Shown here in pieces: positions 53,123-63,932 of a stretch of 64,000 nucleotides of DNA. The stretch spans positions 96,162,001-96,226,000 of the forward strand of contig OZ231127.1 of assembly GCA_965153355.1 (NCBI GenBank), written 5' to 3'. The notes below the pieces were generated by a model. The model was given only the letters and a program-made list of their open reading frames with translations. It did no database searches and was not told the origin of the DNA. The stretch's first letter is position 1; each line of letters starts with the position of its first letter. The stretch comes from Flaccisagitta enflata. Taxonomy: Eukaryota; Chaetognatha; Sagittoidea; Aphragmophora. The translations under genes were made by a program, and so were the position numbers.

Positions 53123-55762
53123 CTACAATTCAGCCATAGATACAGAGTATGGGTTTTGCAGTGTCGTCGTCGCTGCTCTAGTTTTTGCCTTCACCTTCTG
53201 TCTCCATCGCTGCACACACTTCACAATCACGGCGATCAAACGCAATTTCGCCACCCATTCCTGGCGACGGGTAGCCACTGCATAGGCGAACATTTCCTTC
53301 TCCTTTTCCCCCTCCTCTTCTTCCACCGCTCCTGTTGCGACGGCGTTGATTGACGCCTCCGGCGCCGTCGCAATATTCATTGTTGGCCACTCAGATTTGG
53401 GGAGGTAGAGAAACTTTGGACCGAAATGGAAAATGTCCCATTTTTCCTTGTCGCCGGCGTCAATACCCCGCGAACAATAGTCCGCGGGGTTGTTGTCCGT
53501 GTCAACCCATCTCCATTGAGAATCACTTGAGCCGCTATGGATTTTTGAAAGTCGGTTTGCAAAGAAGCTCGGGCGTTTAGACTTATGGTCGAAAATCATC
53601 TTCAGCACAGCCTCTGAATCTGACCAGAGCGTCACCATATCCTCGGTCACCTTTGGAATAGTTCTCTTGATGAAGAGTTTGAGTTTCACCGCTTTCTCTG
53701 CCGCTGTCATTTCTAACCTCGGCACCGAATTGTGGTGCGACGCTTTTGACGCATCAAGAGGGACGACGTGGGCCTTTGCGCACAGGATGGTAACGCGGAT
53801 TGTTCCATCCTCGTCTTCCACCAACCAATAGCCCACTACTCCAAATCCAGGGATGGCGGCGTCGCAGAAGATGTGAACTTCTCGTCGAATGGCCTTCACG
53901 ATGCCCCATTCAATATGGCGCGGGATTTCAATTTGGATCAGCAATGGAGTCGCAGAGTACCATTTGGCGAAGCGTTTGATCAACGCCTCCTCCATCGTCG
54001 AATCCCATACTTTCTCGGAAGCTCTCGTCAACTGGAGGCACCTTCTCCCTTCCAGGGCGCGGGGCGCTGTGAATCCTAGTGGATCATAGTTGTCGGCTTG
54101 CATGGAGACCAATTCGCGAGGAGTTGTCGCCACCCTCTTACACGCTTCTGGATCGCATCTGAAGATGAAGCAGTCCGTTGACGGCAACCATTGGATCCCC
54201 AAGACCTTCGTTGGCTCCTCGAGTTTGGCGCTCAAGTCGACTGCGACATTTGGATCCTCGTCCATCACTTCCACCGCGTTCGACTTCCACTTGGTTAAAG
54301 TAAATCCGCCGCTCTTCATGGCGGCGATGAGATCTTGCTTCAACTGCAGTGCCTCGTCAACTGAATCCGCACCACCAGAGCCGTCATCAACGTAGAAGGC
54401 ATGTCTCAACATTTCGTAGACATTTTCCGGGAAGTCTGGTTTGACCTTTTCTGCATGATGGCGTAAAACATAGCTGGTGACGAGACTTGATGAGACTGAT
54501 CCAAAGATGTGCGCCAAGAAGAGCATCACGACTGCTTCTCTCATGCTTTTGTCGGTGAACCACATATATCTGAACGTGTCCGCATCCTCAGGATGGATGC
54601 GGACATTATGAAAAAACGCCTTAATATCGGTCATAAGACCGATTTTGTGAAGGCGAAATTTCATAAGAACTTCAGTCAATACGTTCATGATATTGGGGCC
54701 TCCAATTAGTAGTTCATTGAGGCAAATGCCGCCAGTCTCCGCGCGTCCATCGTGACAAATCCGCGTTTTATTTCTTTCCTCCACCACATGGATGGGTAAG
54801 TACCAGCGTGGCGATGAGATGGTTGCGTCGTCGTTCTTCGGATCAATCTCTATCGCCACGCCCGTGTCTACAAATTTGTCCATTTCTTTGAAGACGCGAT
54901 CGCGGAGATCATGGTCGTTTGAGAGTTTATATCGGAGGCTTTTTGTCCTTTTAATCGTCATCGCACGTGCATTTACAGACTTGATAATTTCGACGATTTT
55001 CTCTTTCTCATACAGCCATGGAAGCCCCACGACATATTTCTGGAGATTCTCGTCGAAGTATATCGTCTCCATCACCCGTTTTACAGCGCGACGATTCTCT
55101 TCAGACTGGCCCATTTCTTCCTCCGATACAATGGCGAAGTCATGGTAGAACATGCGGTTGAGAGATTTGCTTAATGCGACGTTATCCACATGGATTGCGT
55201 TAATGACAGCGGTATCATCAGATCTTCGTCCACTCTTTCCTGCCACAGTCCATCCAAAACCGCATCTGAAGGCTGTCAAAGATCCCGATGGACCTCTTCT
55301 TGCCTCCACAGGCATCGTCGCGTCGTAATGGGCGGCGCCGATGATCAATTGGACAGGACCGTTTACTTTTGGAAATGGAACGTTGCGAAGATGAGATTGA
55401 TTTGTGAAGTCGCGTTGGCATGGAGCAATGTCCGCTTCACCCGTCAATAATTCTCCCGTTAATGCGTTACTGATGTGGACATTGTATTCCTCGTCAATCG
55501 ATGAAAGGATAAAGGACACTAAGACTTTCTCCTCCACCACTTCACAATTGACCGTATGCACGCGCATCAGCATCTTTTCGGTTGGTAAGTCTAATTTTTT
55601 AACGATTTGAAGCGATAAAACGTCACAATCCGCACCGCTGTCAATCATCCCCAACACTACGGTGGAACGGCCCGTCGACGCGTTGGTGATCTTTACAGGG
55701 ACAATCGGTCGCGTGACATCATCCTCCGCAACTACCGTCCTCATCGCGGAGGTGGCAGCGAG
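53123..55762 (-). CDS. BEL/Pao protease, reverse transcriptase and RNase H
   Basis: One open frame of about 875 codons, bounded by an in-frame TGA (55763-55765) on the gag side and TAG (53123-53125) on the integrase side. Order: aspartic protease (GMIDSGADCDVLS), reverse transcriptase (RICHDG, LMTDIKAFFHNV, catalytic YVDD in HAFYVDDGSGG), and RNase H (HIFCDAAIPGFGVVGYW, LEMTAAEKAVKL, TLWSDSEAVLKMI, DTDNNPADYCSRG). All expected acidic residues are present, so the enzymes look functional. It lacks its own well-placed start; the first ATG is at 55744, six codons after the gag stop. Confidence 0.95.
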   Translation of the reverse strand, partial: LAATSAMRTVVAEDDVTRPIVPVKITNASTGRSTVVLGMIDSGADCDVLSLQIVKKLDLPTEKMLMRVHTVNCEVVEEKVLVSFILSSIDEEYNVHISNALTGELLTGEADIAPCQRDFTNQSHLRNVPFPKVNGPVQLIIGAAHYDATMPVEARRGPSGSLTAFRCGFGWTVAGKSGRRSDDTAVINAIHVDNVALSKSLNRMFYHDFAIVSEEEMGQSEENRRAVKRVMETIYFDENLQKYVVGLPWLYEKEKIVEIIKSVNARAMTIKRTKSLRYKLSNDHDLRDRVFKEMDKFVDTGVAIEIDPKNDDATISSPRWYLPIHVVEERNKTRICHDGRAETGGICLNELLIGGPNIMNVLTEVLMKFRLHKIGLMTDIKAFFHNVRIHPEDADTFRYMWFTDKSMREAVVMLFLAHIFGSVSSSLVTSYVLRHHAEKVKPDFPENVYEMLRHAFYVDDGSGGADSVDEALQLKQDLIAAMKSGGFTLTKWKSNAVEVMDEDPNVAVDLSAKLEEPTKVLGIQWLPSTDCFIFRCDPEACKRVATTPRELVSMQADNYDPLGFTAPRALEGRRCLQLTRASEKVWDSTMEEALIKRFAKWYSATPLLIQIEIPRHIEWGIVKAIRREVHIFCDAAIPGFGVVGYWLVEDEDGTIRVTILCAKAHVVPLDASKASHHNSVPRLEMTAAEKAVKLKLFIKRTIPKVTEDMVTLWSDSEAVLKMIFDHKSKRPSFFANRLSKIHSGSSDSQWRWVDTDNNPADYCSRGIDAGDKEKWDIFHFGPKFLYLPKSEWPTMNIATAPEASINAVATGAVEEEEGEKEKEMFAYAVATRRQEWVAKLRLIAVIVKCVQRWRQKVKAKTRAATTTLQNPYSVSMAEL

Positions 55763-58700
55763 TCACGCCTCCATCACTCTTCCTTCATCGGATGCAGAGT
55801 CGTCCGTCAACGAGCTGCTTGGGGGCGCTGGAGGGACGGTTTTGGAGGCGGCGGCGGCTGCAGCTAATGCGGCAGGATTTGGTGTCTTAAACGTGATTCC
55901 TTCTCCATTTCCTCTCGGCTTGAATTGGCGATCGTGCAGCAGAGTTGCGTGTCTCTTATTGCAGGATGAACACGTCGGCTTATCTTTGCAGTCCCGCGCT
56001 GAATGGTTTGGGCAGAAACAATGAAAACATAGACGTTTCTCCGCCAACTTCTTCACGCGATCCTCTGCCGATGGGATGGCTTCCAAAACGTGACACGAAT
56101 GGGAGTGATGACGACCTCCACAAACATTGCAGATATCATTGGGTTGTTGCTTTGGCGGTGAGTTGACGAGCTGTTCCTTGAATGTCGCCGGACCGACTGC
56201 TGTCGCCGCAACCTTTGTCGGTTTTGGCGCCATGCGTGTCGGTTCTTTGAGGTTGTTGAACGATACCCAATGCTTTACCTCGTCGATGAGTTCTTGGAAG
56301 CCGTAAGCCGTGCCGTGGCGAGCTTGTTCACGAGCGCTCGCTTTCCAATAGTCCGTCGAGATATGTGGCACCCTCGCGTTGATGATGCGGCGGATGTGGA
56401 CGTCACGATCACACTCCCCGGTTGCATTCAGCAGTTCTGCGACGCTTTCCAGCTTATACAAAGTGCCAATCAACGCTTGATGGGCTTTCATGTCGTTTTC
56501 TGGAACCTTTCCTTTCCTGCAGATGCTGTCGACGGCCGATTGGAACGGATTGGCGCTCGTGTTGAACATCTCGTCCAGGCGTTTCCACAGGGTGCTGTAG
56601 ACGCGGCGCATATTGTGCGCCTTGATGATAAGTTGTTGATCGTCGATAATTTCCTTCGCTGGATTCACAAAGACGTTGGCCAATTCAGTCACTTTATCAA
56701 TTTCGTCTAGCTCGATGTTTGAGGCGGCATTTTCAAATTTAGATTTGGCGATGATATAGTCGATTGGCTCGAGGTATCCATACGCTTCTCTTGGGCGTGC
56801 TGCGCGCATTTCCCTCAATCCCACGTCCTTCGCTCTGACGCGGGCGTCGTAGGCAATCGGGTTATCGATAAAGGACACCGCGTTCATCCTCTCGGCGAAG
56901 GATTGCGAATGCGCGAGGCCGTTTCGCGCGGAGTCACTTCCGGTTTGACGTCTTTGATATCTAGGAGGCGACGGCGTTGGGGGCGGCGTCTTCCTCGACT
57001 TCCGTCTGTCGACGCGTTCGAACCCTTCGTCGTCGAAGACGTCGTCAACCAGAGGGCGTTGACTTCTGCGTGTGTTGCGGGATGCTTGCGGAGCTGGAAG
57101 ATCACCCGCGATTTGGTGGACGATGACGGGTGAGCTTGGTGATGGCGGCGTCGATTTGCGCGGCTGAACACGTGTCTGCAAAACGACGCTATCCTCCAGG
57201 TTGAGATCGCTAATCAGTTGTTGGACTCTTGCCATTGCGTCCGCGTGATCCATCGCGTTCTTTTCTTGTTCCGCTGCATCTTGCTTCGTGCGCAATTGCT
57301 CGTGGAGAGGATGTTCACGTGCGGTTGGGGGCGGCGTCTTGGATGGCAGTTGTCTTTGCTGACTTTTTTTTTGCGTTTCTCTCTTCTTCCTCTCCTCCTC
57401 TTCTTTCCTTTTCTTCTCTTCCTCTTTCTTTTCTTCGCGTCTTTTCTTCTCCTCCATCTTCTTCCTTTCTTCCGCGTCTCTCTTAGCCACCGCCTTCCTT
57501 CTCTCCTCCTCTGCTTTCCTTTCCGCTTCTTTCCTTTTCTTTTCTTCTTTCTCCTCTTTCTCTCTTTTCTCCAGCTCCATCTTATTCTTCAAGTTTATCC
57601 TCCTTTTCTCCTCTTGCTCCTTTCTTGTCTCTTCCGCCTTCCTTCTCACTTCCTCAGCGTGGATGCGTTGTCTTTCCTCCTCCTCCTCTTTCTCCTTCTT
57701 CCTCCTCTCCTCTTCCTCCCTTCTTTTCCTCTCGTCGATTCCGGCCGTGACCGCGTCCGTTCGGGCATTAACAGCTGCGTTTAATGCTATGTTTGCCGTC
57801 ATCTGCCGGGCGTTCTCTTCCCGTTGTTGAGATACAGAGCGCGAGCTGAGACGGAATCTCGTGTTCGCGCTTGCTTCTCTCGCCACCGAGCGTCGAACTT
57901 GGTTCACGTCGTCGACGAGACGTCCGATGACTTGCACCATCGCGTCGCCTTGAGCGATTCTGTCGCCGTCGGCAATCGACTGCTGTAACATGTTGAGAAG
58001 CTCTTGTGTGGGAGGGGCGCCGCTGACGGCGCCTGGAGGGAGGTTGTCGTCAGCGTTCGGCCATGACGTTTCCATTGCGTTGCTGGCGTCATCGTCTTCA
58101 TCGTCTCTGGCCGACAGAAAACGTGATTTCGCCGGCGTCACCGGTGTTGGAGGTTCAAAGTTTATGCGTATCTCTTCGGCGTCTTCTAACGCGCCTGGCG
58201 TGTGGGGCGGCGCGTTGTGACGTTGCTCCGCTGCATTGAGATTCGCTGCTTCCGTGCCGACGGGCAAGTCGTCCTCTCCCGCGTCTTCATCGTCGCCGGT
58301 CACATTCGGCGTCGATTTACGTTGTCGTGAAAGAGATTGTACGAAGTGCGTCGATGACCCCATCGTCATCTCGAGAGCGCGTTTTGCTCCAGTCTCTGGT
58401 GACTCGTCGTGGATGTCGTGGTAGGTCGGCAGGAACAGATGCGACGCGAAAGTGTTTTTGTCGTTGAAGCATGATGCGTCCCACAGTTTCCGTACCTCCG
58501 TCAATGAGCTTTCGGCTGTCGACAACAATGACGCCGCTTTATCGGGGTTGTTCGTCGATTCTGCATGTGCGTAAGTCTTTGTCGTATTGACCAATCACCA
58601 CGCCGCTAACCACACTTCCTTTCGAAGGCAGTCCATATCTTGGTAGAAGTCCAAAATATCGTCATCGTTAAGGGTATCGGCGGTTTTCAACGCCGACATG

Positions 58701-58903
58701 TAGGCGTTGCGCGTGTTGCGTAGAGCTTTTTGTAATCCGCGAAGCGTCGTGGCTACGGGGTCCATTGCGCCCGCATAGACGGACGAGTCGGAAACGACGG
58801 AGACGCAGTCGGTTGGTCGAAAGGCCTTCCTGCGTTGATTTGGCAGCGAAGGTGGCGGCATTGTCGTCGCGTCGGTGTTGGCGTTGTTATTGGTGGTCGA
58901 CAT
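55763..58903 (-). CDS. BEL/Pao Gag with an in-frame stop near its N-terminus
   Basis: The likely start is the ATG at 58903, about 45 bases from the 5' LTR. After about 102 codons an in-frame TGA (58595-58597) interrupts; the same frame then stays open for 943 codons to a TGA at 55763-55765. The long part has a Lys/Glu/Arg coiled coil (about 57350-57730), a capsid-like helical segment (KRLDEMFNTSANPFQSAVDS) and C-terminal zinc knuckles (CNVCGGRHHSHSC, CFHCFCPNHSARDC, CSSCNKRH) as in BEL/Pao Gag. Gag packages the RNA in cytoplasmic particles. The coiled-coil insert makes it longer than usual. Confidence 0.88.
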
Positions 58904-58924
58904 CGTTGACGTTGCGTGGATCGT

Positions 58925-58942
58925 TGATGGTTTTTGATTCCA
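58925..58942 (-). other. Candidate primer-binding site
   Basis: On the coding strand TGGAATCAAAAACCATCA begins five bases after the 5' LTR end; TGG would pair with the tRNA 3' CCA. The tRNA was not identified. Confidence 0.4.
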
Positions 58943-58947
58943 CGAAT

Positions 58948-59737
58948 TGAGAGCGTTTAACGTCTGATTTCTTATCAAGCTCCTGATGCGTAATCGCGAG
59001 AACTGACTCCACTGCGTAGCTGCGCTAATGATTAGGAACGTACACCCGCTTAGGACGAATTGTTGAGATGAGCGGTCAAATTGTCCGCGAAATCAGTCTA
59101 TTCGTGGAATCCTGATGGACAGAGAGAAAGAAAAAGGTTAGGACAAACTCTGTACATCAATGAAGGATATTTCTGTAAAGGCGCCAAAAAGGTAAAAGGT
59201 CAAGGACTTACACGGATGTTGTCGAACGGTTTCCAATCTAGGCGCAGGGCAGGGAAGTTGGGGAAAAAGCATCAAAATCGAGTCTTTAACTGAGATTGTG
59301 AAGTCGAATGTCAGTAAGAGAGTCAGGGAAGCTACTTTTACTTAACCTAGGAATAAATAACAAATTTAATCAAAGCATCACGAGATTTGAAATTATTTGG
59401 CAGCAATGGAACAGCAATCAATGAAATCGTCGCGTCGTGGGAATTCGTTAGAGGGGTCGAAGTTTATTCTCCTCTAAGCGGTTGAGGAGATACAGTCCAT
59501 TAATCCTCAACCGGAAGTCAGCGCTTTCGGCGCGCGCGCGCGTTCCTCCTCTTCCTCCGTCGATCGAAGATCTCTCTCCTTTTCCTCGATTTCCTCCACT
59601 CTGCAGTCGAGCAGACGCCATCTTGGAATCATCGACGGCGAGAGAGCCTCTCCTCTTCTTCGGGATCCGCGGAGTCGACTGCATCCGATCGAGCGTTTCT
59701 TGGCCTGGATATGGTGGGGAATGTGAAGAATGTCACA
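58948..59737 (-). repeat. 5' LTR of BEL element
   Basis: Partner of 46931-47720, offset exactly 12017 bases throughout. Carries the promoter by family knowledge; no motif is singled out. Confidence 0.95.
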
Positions 59738-59742
59738 TTGGT

Positions 59743-60140
59743 GCATTTTGTTGTCGACCTGAGTTGCATGAATCTTTAAGTTGACCCTTTAAGTTGCATC
59801 TTTGCGCCGAGGTCTGAATGACCCCTTTGCTTTTCCTATACATTGACCCAGCTGTCGTTAGTTATTTATATATCTGTTCTATTACTTCATTTGCATGTGC
59901 AAGTGCATGAGCATCATTTCAGAAATGTTAATCTTAAACGACGGCCGCGGCTGTAATGACCATTCTGTTGTTGTTTCTCCTTGTATTCTTCGATTATGTA
60001 CATCCGCCCCACATGTTTTCGGTCACTGTCCCCCTTCCCTCCCTTTTCATCTCTCCATTCCCTGTTATAACTTTACAGATATCAGTCCTCGCTGAGCTAA
60101 CACCCAAACACTATCTAAAAATATTCAAAACTGACAAAAA
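59743..60140 (+). promoter_or_regulatory. 5' region of the BTB paralogue with splice acceptor
   Basis: A pyrimidine-rich run and ACTTTACAG (AG at 60077-60078) lie 62 bases before the ATG at 60141, the same arrangement as in front of the intact BTB gene. No upstream exon was recognised. Confidence 0.4.
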
Positions 60141-62835
60141 ATGGATGAGAGCGTCGACAAATCTGCTGCCCTCGGCGAGAAAGTTTTCACCATCCGTAAC
60201 CAGAGCCCTGACGGCGAGACTCTTGATTTCAACACCAAGGACAAACACATGGATGTCACGCTCACGTTTGACGATGGCGAGCAAATTTCATGTCATCGCG
60301 GGGTTTTGTCGAGTGTATCGGAATATTTCCAATGCCTCTTATCCAATGGCATGATGGAATCTCGTCAAGATGAGATCCATATTCGTGACGTCTCATCCTC
60401 GGCTATGGCAAAAGCGTTGAAGTTTCTCTACGAACGACAATGTTCCTTTAAGGGAATGTTTCTACTTGTGACATTCGCATTTTCAATGGGTCACTCCGTT
60501 GCTCAAACAGCTCGCACCACTCACTCGACTCATTCGCTCCAAAGCGCTTCACTGCGCCATACTCACTTTGCCCGGTTGTTCCAGCCATACACACTTTGCC
60601 CGCTTGTCTCATTCACGGGCTTGCTTAATCACTTCATTTCTTTCCTGGAAAGGTTCAAATTTGTGTTCACGCTGTAAACGCTATTAACGAGAATGATCGC
60701 GTTTGTTGCTGTCACTAGAAACACGCCCTTAAATTCAGAACAACGAATTTTTGGAATTGCTGCTTCTCGCCAACATGATCGGGTTGAAAGACATGGGGGT
60801 CGCTCTGCTTGGTCATCTCAGCGATTTGAATGACATCGTTCGCGACACGAAACTTGTCTGCCGAGGCGACGAATACTTTTCGAAAATGAGGATGAGGAGG
60901 ATGGTCATCGATTTCTTCCTCGAATTGTGGGTCTTTTGTCGCAGTTATCCGGTGATCGCCGATTCCTTAATCATGGATTCCACCAAGAACCAATCGCCAC
61001 TTCCCGTTTCTCTGAAGAACTTTGTGGTAAAAAGTCTCCAACCAAGCGACGTCCTCGATGTGATTTCCAGGTCGAAATACCTCCTTACTCTCAAATGCGA
61101 CGACCTGATTGATTTTCTCGGTGACATGGAGTTAACTGACCGAAAATACAATCACGCCTTTGCGATCCGAAGAATGAATCTCGCTTTGGCAACTGCATTC
61201 GCCTGGCTTTATGATAATGATATGGAACGTCATTTTGAGTCAATCATGGCTTACTTTAAGCTAACGCCCCTTTCCAGAGTATTTGTCGAAAGTTTATGGG
61301 GCCAAGGTTCCTCTCTCACTCGACGAATCATGGCCCTTAGCGTTACGCAACAATCGCGCGAGTTTCTCATCATTTCCGACAATGAAACGCCTGGCTTTAT
61401 CTGCCACAATGTCAAATCGGGCGAGAGCTTCTACTTAGACCCTCCAAAGGTGTCGAATCAAAGCCAGCTCTATGGAACACCCAAGTTATGCCAAGAGGGA
61501 GACCGTTTATATTGCGTCTGTGGCGTAAGCAGCGTGAAAGGAGCGACTTTCTTATTCCATCGTTACAAGTACTCATTCTCCAGAAATATTTGGGTTCCAA
61601 GTCCTGATACGAGTGGTCCCACACCTGAAGTTGGCTTTGTCACCAATTCGCCTGATGAGCTGGTCGACTTTTTGATGCCTTCAGATTCTTACAATCTGAA
61701 ACTGTTAGTCGGAGTGGATAACACATCTCGTGCCGTTCAAAACATCACCAAAATTATAGGCGATGGGCCTTACCATCCAGGGGAAGCGCGGATCTCCAAA
61801 TTCGAGGTTTCTGGCGCAGCGTCTTATCACCGCGGTTTCCACGGGACTGGAGGCGTCGTTTTCGGCAACACGGTCGCAAATGAGGGGCAAGAGCGGAAAG
61901 AATCGTTAACTCTCATCCTTCCTTCCACGGAATTGGAAGGTCTGCCGGATGGCCCTTGTTCTTGCCCACTCTCCATTGTCGGTGAACCAACGGGGTCGTT
62001 GTTCGTTTTGCCCTCTGTTCCTTATAAAATCATCAACGAAGCGAGCGATGGCCGCTCGTGTCTCCGATCTCCCCGTGTCTGGGTTTTGCCCTCAGAAAGT
62101 GATCGTCGCAGGCCCAGCAAAAAAAGGGCCTTTTCTGTCATTACAAACGCCATCTTGTCCAGATTTGGATTACGCCTCCCTTTATTACGATCGGCAAGGG
62201 AGGATTTGCCTGGTTCTGGTTCAAAAGCCACCTTCAGATTCGCCCTTTTCTCAAGTTTACGATCGTAAACCCACCAAGTCGGAGAAGCGGCGGTCTAGAA
62301 ATGTGGAGACGATTGAGGGAAGTGACGATAAACTGGGAAAGCGGATTTTCGGACGCTACGCTCTCAAAGTGAAATCCAAAGTAATCAATTCCACGACGCC
62401 GAGAAAACGCCTCAGCGAAGTTTGGGAGCCTTTGCCGATCTCCGACGCTTTGGCCGACTTCCTCTCTCTCTCGGTTGCCGTCTCCCGGGCGAAGTCAGAA
62501 TCACTTCCGCCTGTCTTAACCCCAACTATCTCCGACCCATTAAGCTAATTCGCGAGCCGATTGGCGTTGGACCCGAATTCAACGTCGTGGTAGCGAAGAA
62601 TGGGGAAGAGGGCTCTCCAACTTTAGCAACAGCATGGACTCCTTGGTTAAGTCACGAGAATTCTCCATTTCTCAACGTTCCATCTGCGGTCATGGACAGA
62701 AAACTTAACTCATGCGTCAAGAAAAATGGGTCTTTGCTCGATAGCCTGAAGGAGCGTCAATTGCTCTGTCCGTTGACGCCCAACTCGCCCTTGGTTCGTT
62801 TCAGTATTGACTACCAGAAACCGTCTTCGCCATGA
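60141..62835 (+). pseudogene. Broken paralogue of the BTB/POZ gene
   Basis: The BTB part (KHMDVTLTFDDGEQISCHRG, SSSAMAKALKFLYERQC) stops matching at 60447, where a 277-bp TIR element is inserted. Similarity resumes at ~60740 (ELLLLANMIGLKDMGVALLG) in another frame and continues to about 62090. A shift near an A-run (about 62120) moves it to a second frame (LSLQTPSCPDLDYASLYYD, PPSDSPFSQVYDR), and a shift at a CT run (about 62465) moves it back for the end (NLRPIKL-like LRPIKLIREPIGVGPEFN, MDRKLNSCVKKNGSLLD). Removing the insert and one TTAA does not by itself restore the frame. The copy is therefore probably a pseudogene, although the two small shifts lie in slippage-prone runs and could be sequence errors. 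AATAAA follows at 62937. Confidence 0.8.
60452..60728. mobile_element. TTAA-flanked MITE inside the BTB paralogue
   Basis: 277 bp, flanked by TTAA (60448-60451 and 60729-60732). Ends GGGAATGTTTCTACTTGTGA and, reverse-complemented, GGGCGTGTTTCTAGTGACAG. TTAA duplication is typical of piggyBac-type insertion, but the terminal GGG is not the usual piggyBac CCC, so the superfamily is tentative. Confidence 0.8.
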
Positions 62836-62936
62836 CTTTTATTTGTGTCGTTTCAATCACCATTTTGTGTGTCGCGTTGTCAAGATGTTGACTTCTTTTG
62901 TTCGCATTCTCATTGATCTCCATTCAAATGGACCGC

Positions 62937-63115
62937 AATAAAACGCTTCTGTTATTTTGTTTCTATACAGACGGCAGGGGCGGGCCGTTGTGAATCGCCA
63001 TTCAAATCGGGCGAGACATTAACGTGCGCCTCCTCATGGAACGGATAAACGGATAAAAACTTAACTGGATTAAAACTAAGCTGAAAACCAACACAAAAAT
63101 AAAGAACTCAATAAA
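62937..63115 (+). terminator. Candidate poly(A) signals between BTB paralogue and GLT8D1-like gene
   Basis: AATAAA at 62937, 63098 and 63110. The first is about 100 bases after the BTB paralogue stop. Confidence 0.4.
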
Positions 63116-63176
63116 CATTCTCACATGTCATATCAAAAGCCTCATCATCAGCTGTTCTTAAAAGCTGTCTATCAAG

Positions 63177-63932
63177 ATGAGCGCCGCCACATGTCGCGGT
63201 CCCGTCCGCTTCATTCTTCTCGCCCTCTTCGTTCTCTGGCTGCTCTTCCTCGCGTCCTTCCTCACAGATTCCGGGTCGAGAGCCAGAGCCTCTTTGTCTT
63301 CCTCCATCGACATCTCTTCCTTCTCTCACGATGTTATCGGGAAACTCAGGGACGTTTTTAACGGCACTAGATTCCGCCATGAACCGGAAAAAGTAAGTTG
63401 GGTCTAATTGGTCTTATTCCGCTGATAAGCAGATTGTTTTAAAAGTTGGGCTCGTTTAGATTGATCTGTTCGCTTGTTTATTGATTGATAAGACTAGTTG
63501 AGTGATTGATCTTTGAATGGTTGACTAGCTGATAGATTGGCTTGTTTAGTGATTGATTGGCTAGTGGACTGATTGATTGGCTAGTTGACTGATTGAGTGG
63601 CTATTTGAATTTTGAGTGATTGATTTTTGCCGGTTGACCAATGGATCGTTCTCACTTCAATGCCCCCCCCCCCTTCCTCCCTTTCGCAGTATCCGATCGT
63701 TTGGAGTCACCGCGACCCCGCCTTTGCTCAAATCGCCCCTTCGGAAATCATCCACGTGGAATTGACGACGAGTACTGAGACTGTTGGGGGCGCCATCGCG
63801 GCCATCAACTCGGTCCACCTCAACACGAGACACGCCGTCAGATTCCATATCTTCGCGCCAGACGATGGCGATCTCATTCAACATCTGTCCAACTGGATTA
63901 CCACCACGCATCTTAAAGAGATCGATTACGAG
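63177..63932 (+). CDS. GLT8D1-like: GLT8D1-like glycosyltransferase, first two exons
   Basis: Exon 1 is 63177-63392 (ATG to AAA|GTAAGT) and exon 2 is 63690-63932 (acceptor ttcgcag, donor GAG|GTTTGT); both are phase 0. Residues ~9-29 (VRFILLALFVLWLLFLASFL) form one N-terminal membrane anchor, as in type II Golgi enzymes. Exon 2 has IHVELTTSTETVGGAIAAIN, SVHLNTRHAVRFHIFAPDD and LSNWITTTHLKEIDYEV, which match the start of the GT8 domain of GLT8D1 (GGAIAAINSIQHNTR in human). The family binds UDP-sugars; the acceptor of GLT8D1 is poorly known. The DxD motif and the rest lie beyond the window. Confidence 0.87.
63393..63689 (+). repeat. GATTGATTGGCTAG repeats in GLT8D1-like intron 1
   Basis: 63470-63640 is a loose tandem of GATTGATTGGCTAGTTGACT words. 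Nothing else is seen in the intron. Confidence 0.7.

Larger units (their letters stand above)
46931..59737 (-). mobile_element. BEL/Pao LTR retrotransposon, 12.8 kb
   Basis: Two 790-bp LTRs (46931-47720 and 58948-59737) bound the element, which reads on the minus strand. The 5-bp target duplication TTGGT is exact (46926-46930 and 59738-59742). The LTRs differ at about eight positions by eye, near 1%. They start TGTGACATT and end CTCTCA on the coding strand, with TG...CA ends. Internal order is gag, protease, RT, RNase H, integrase, which is the BEL/Pao order. It then has about 2.4 kb of additional reading frames. It is inserted between two paralogous BTB genes. Confidence 0.95.
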
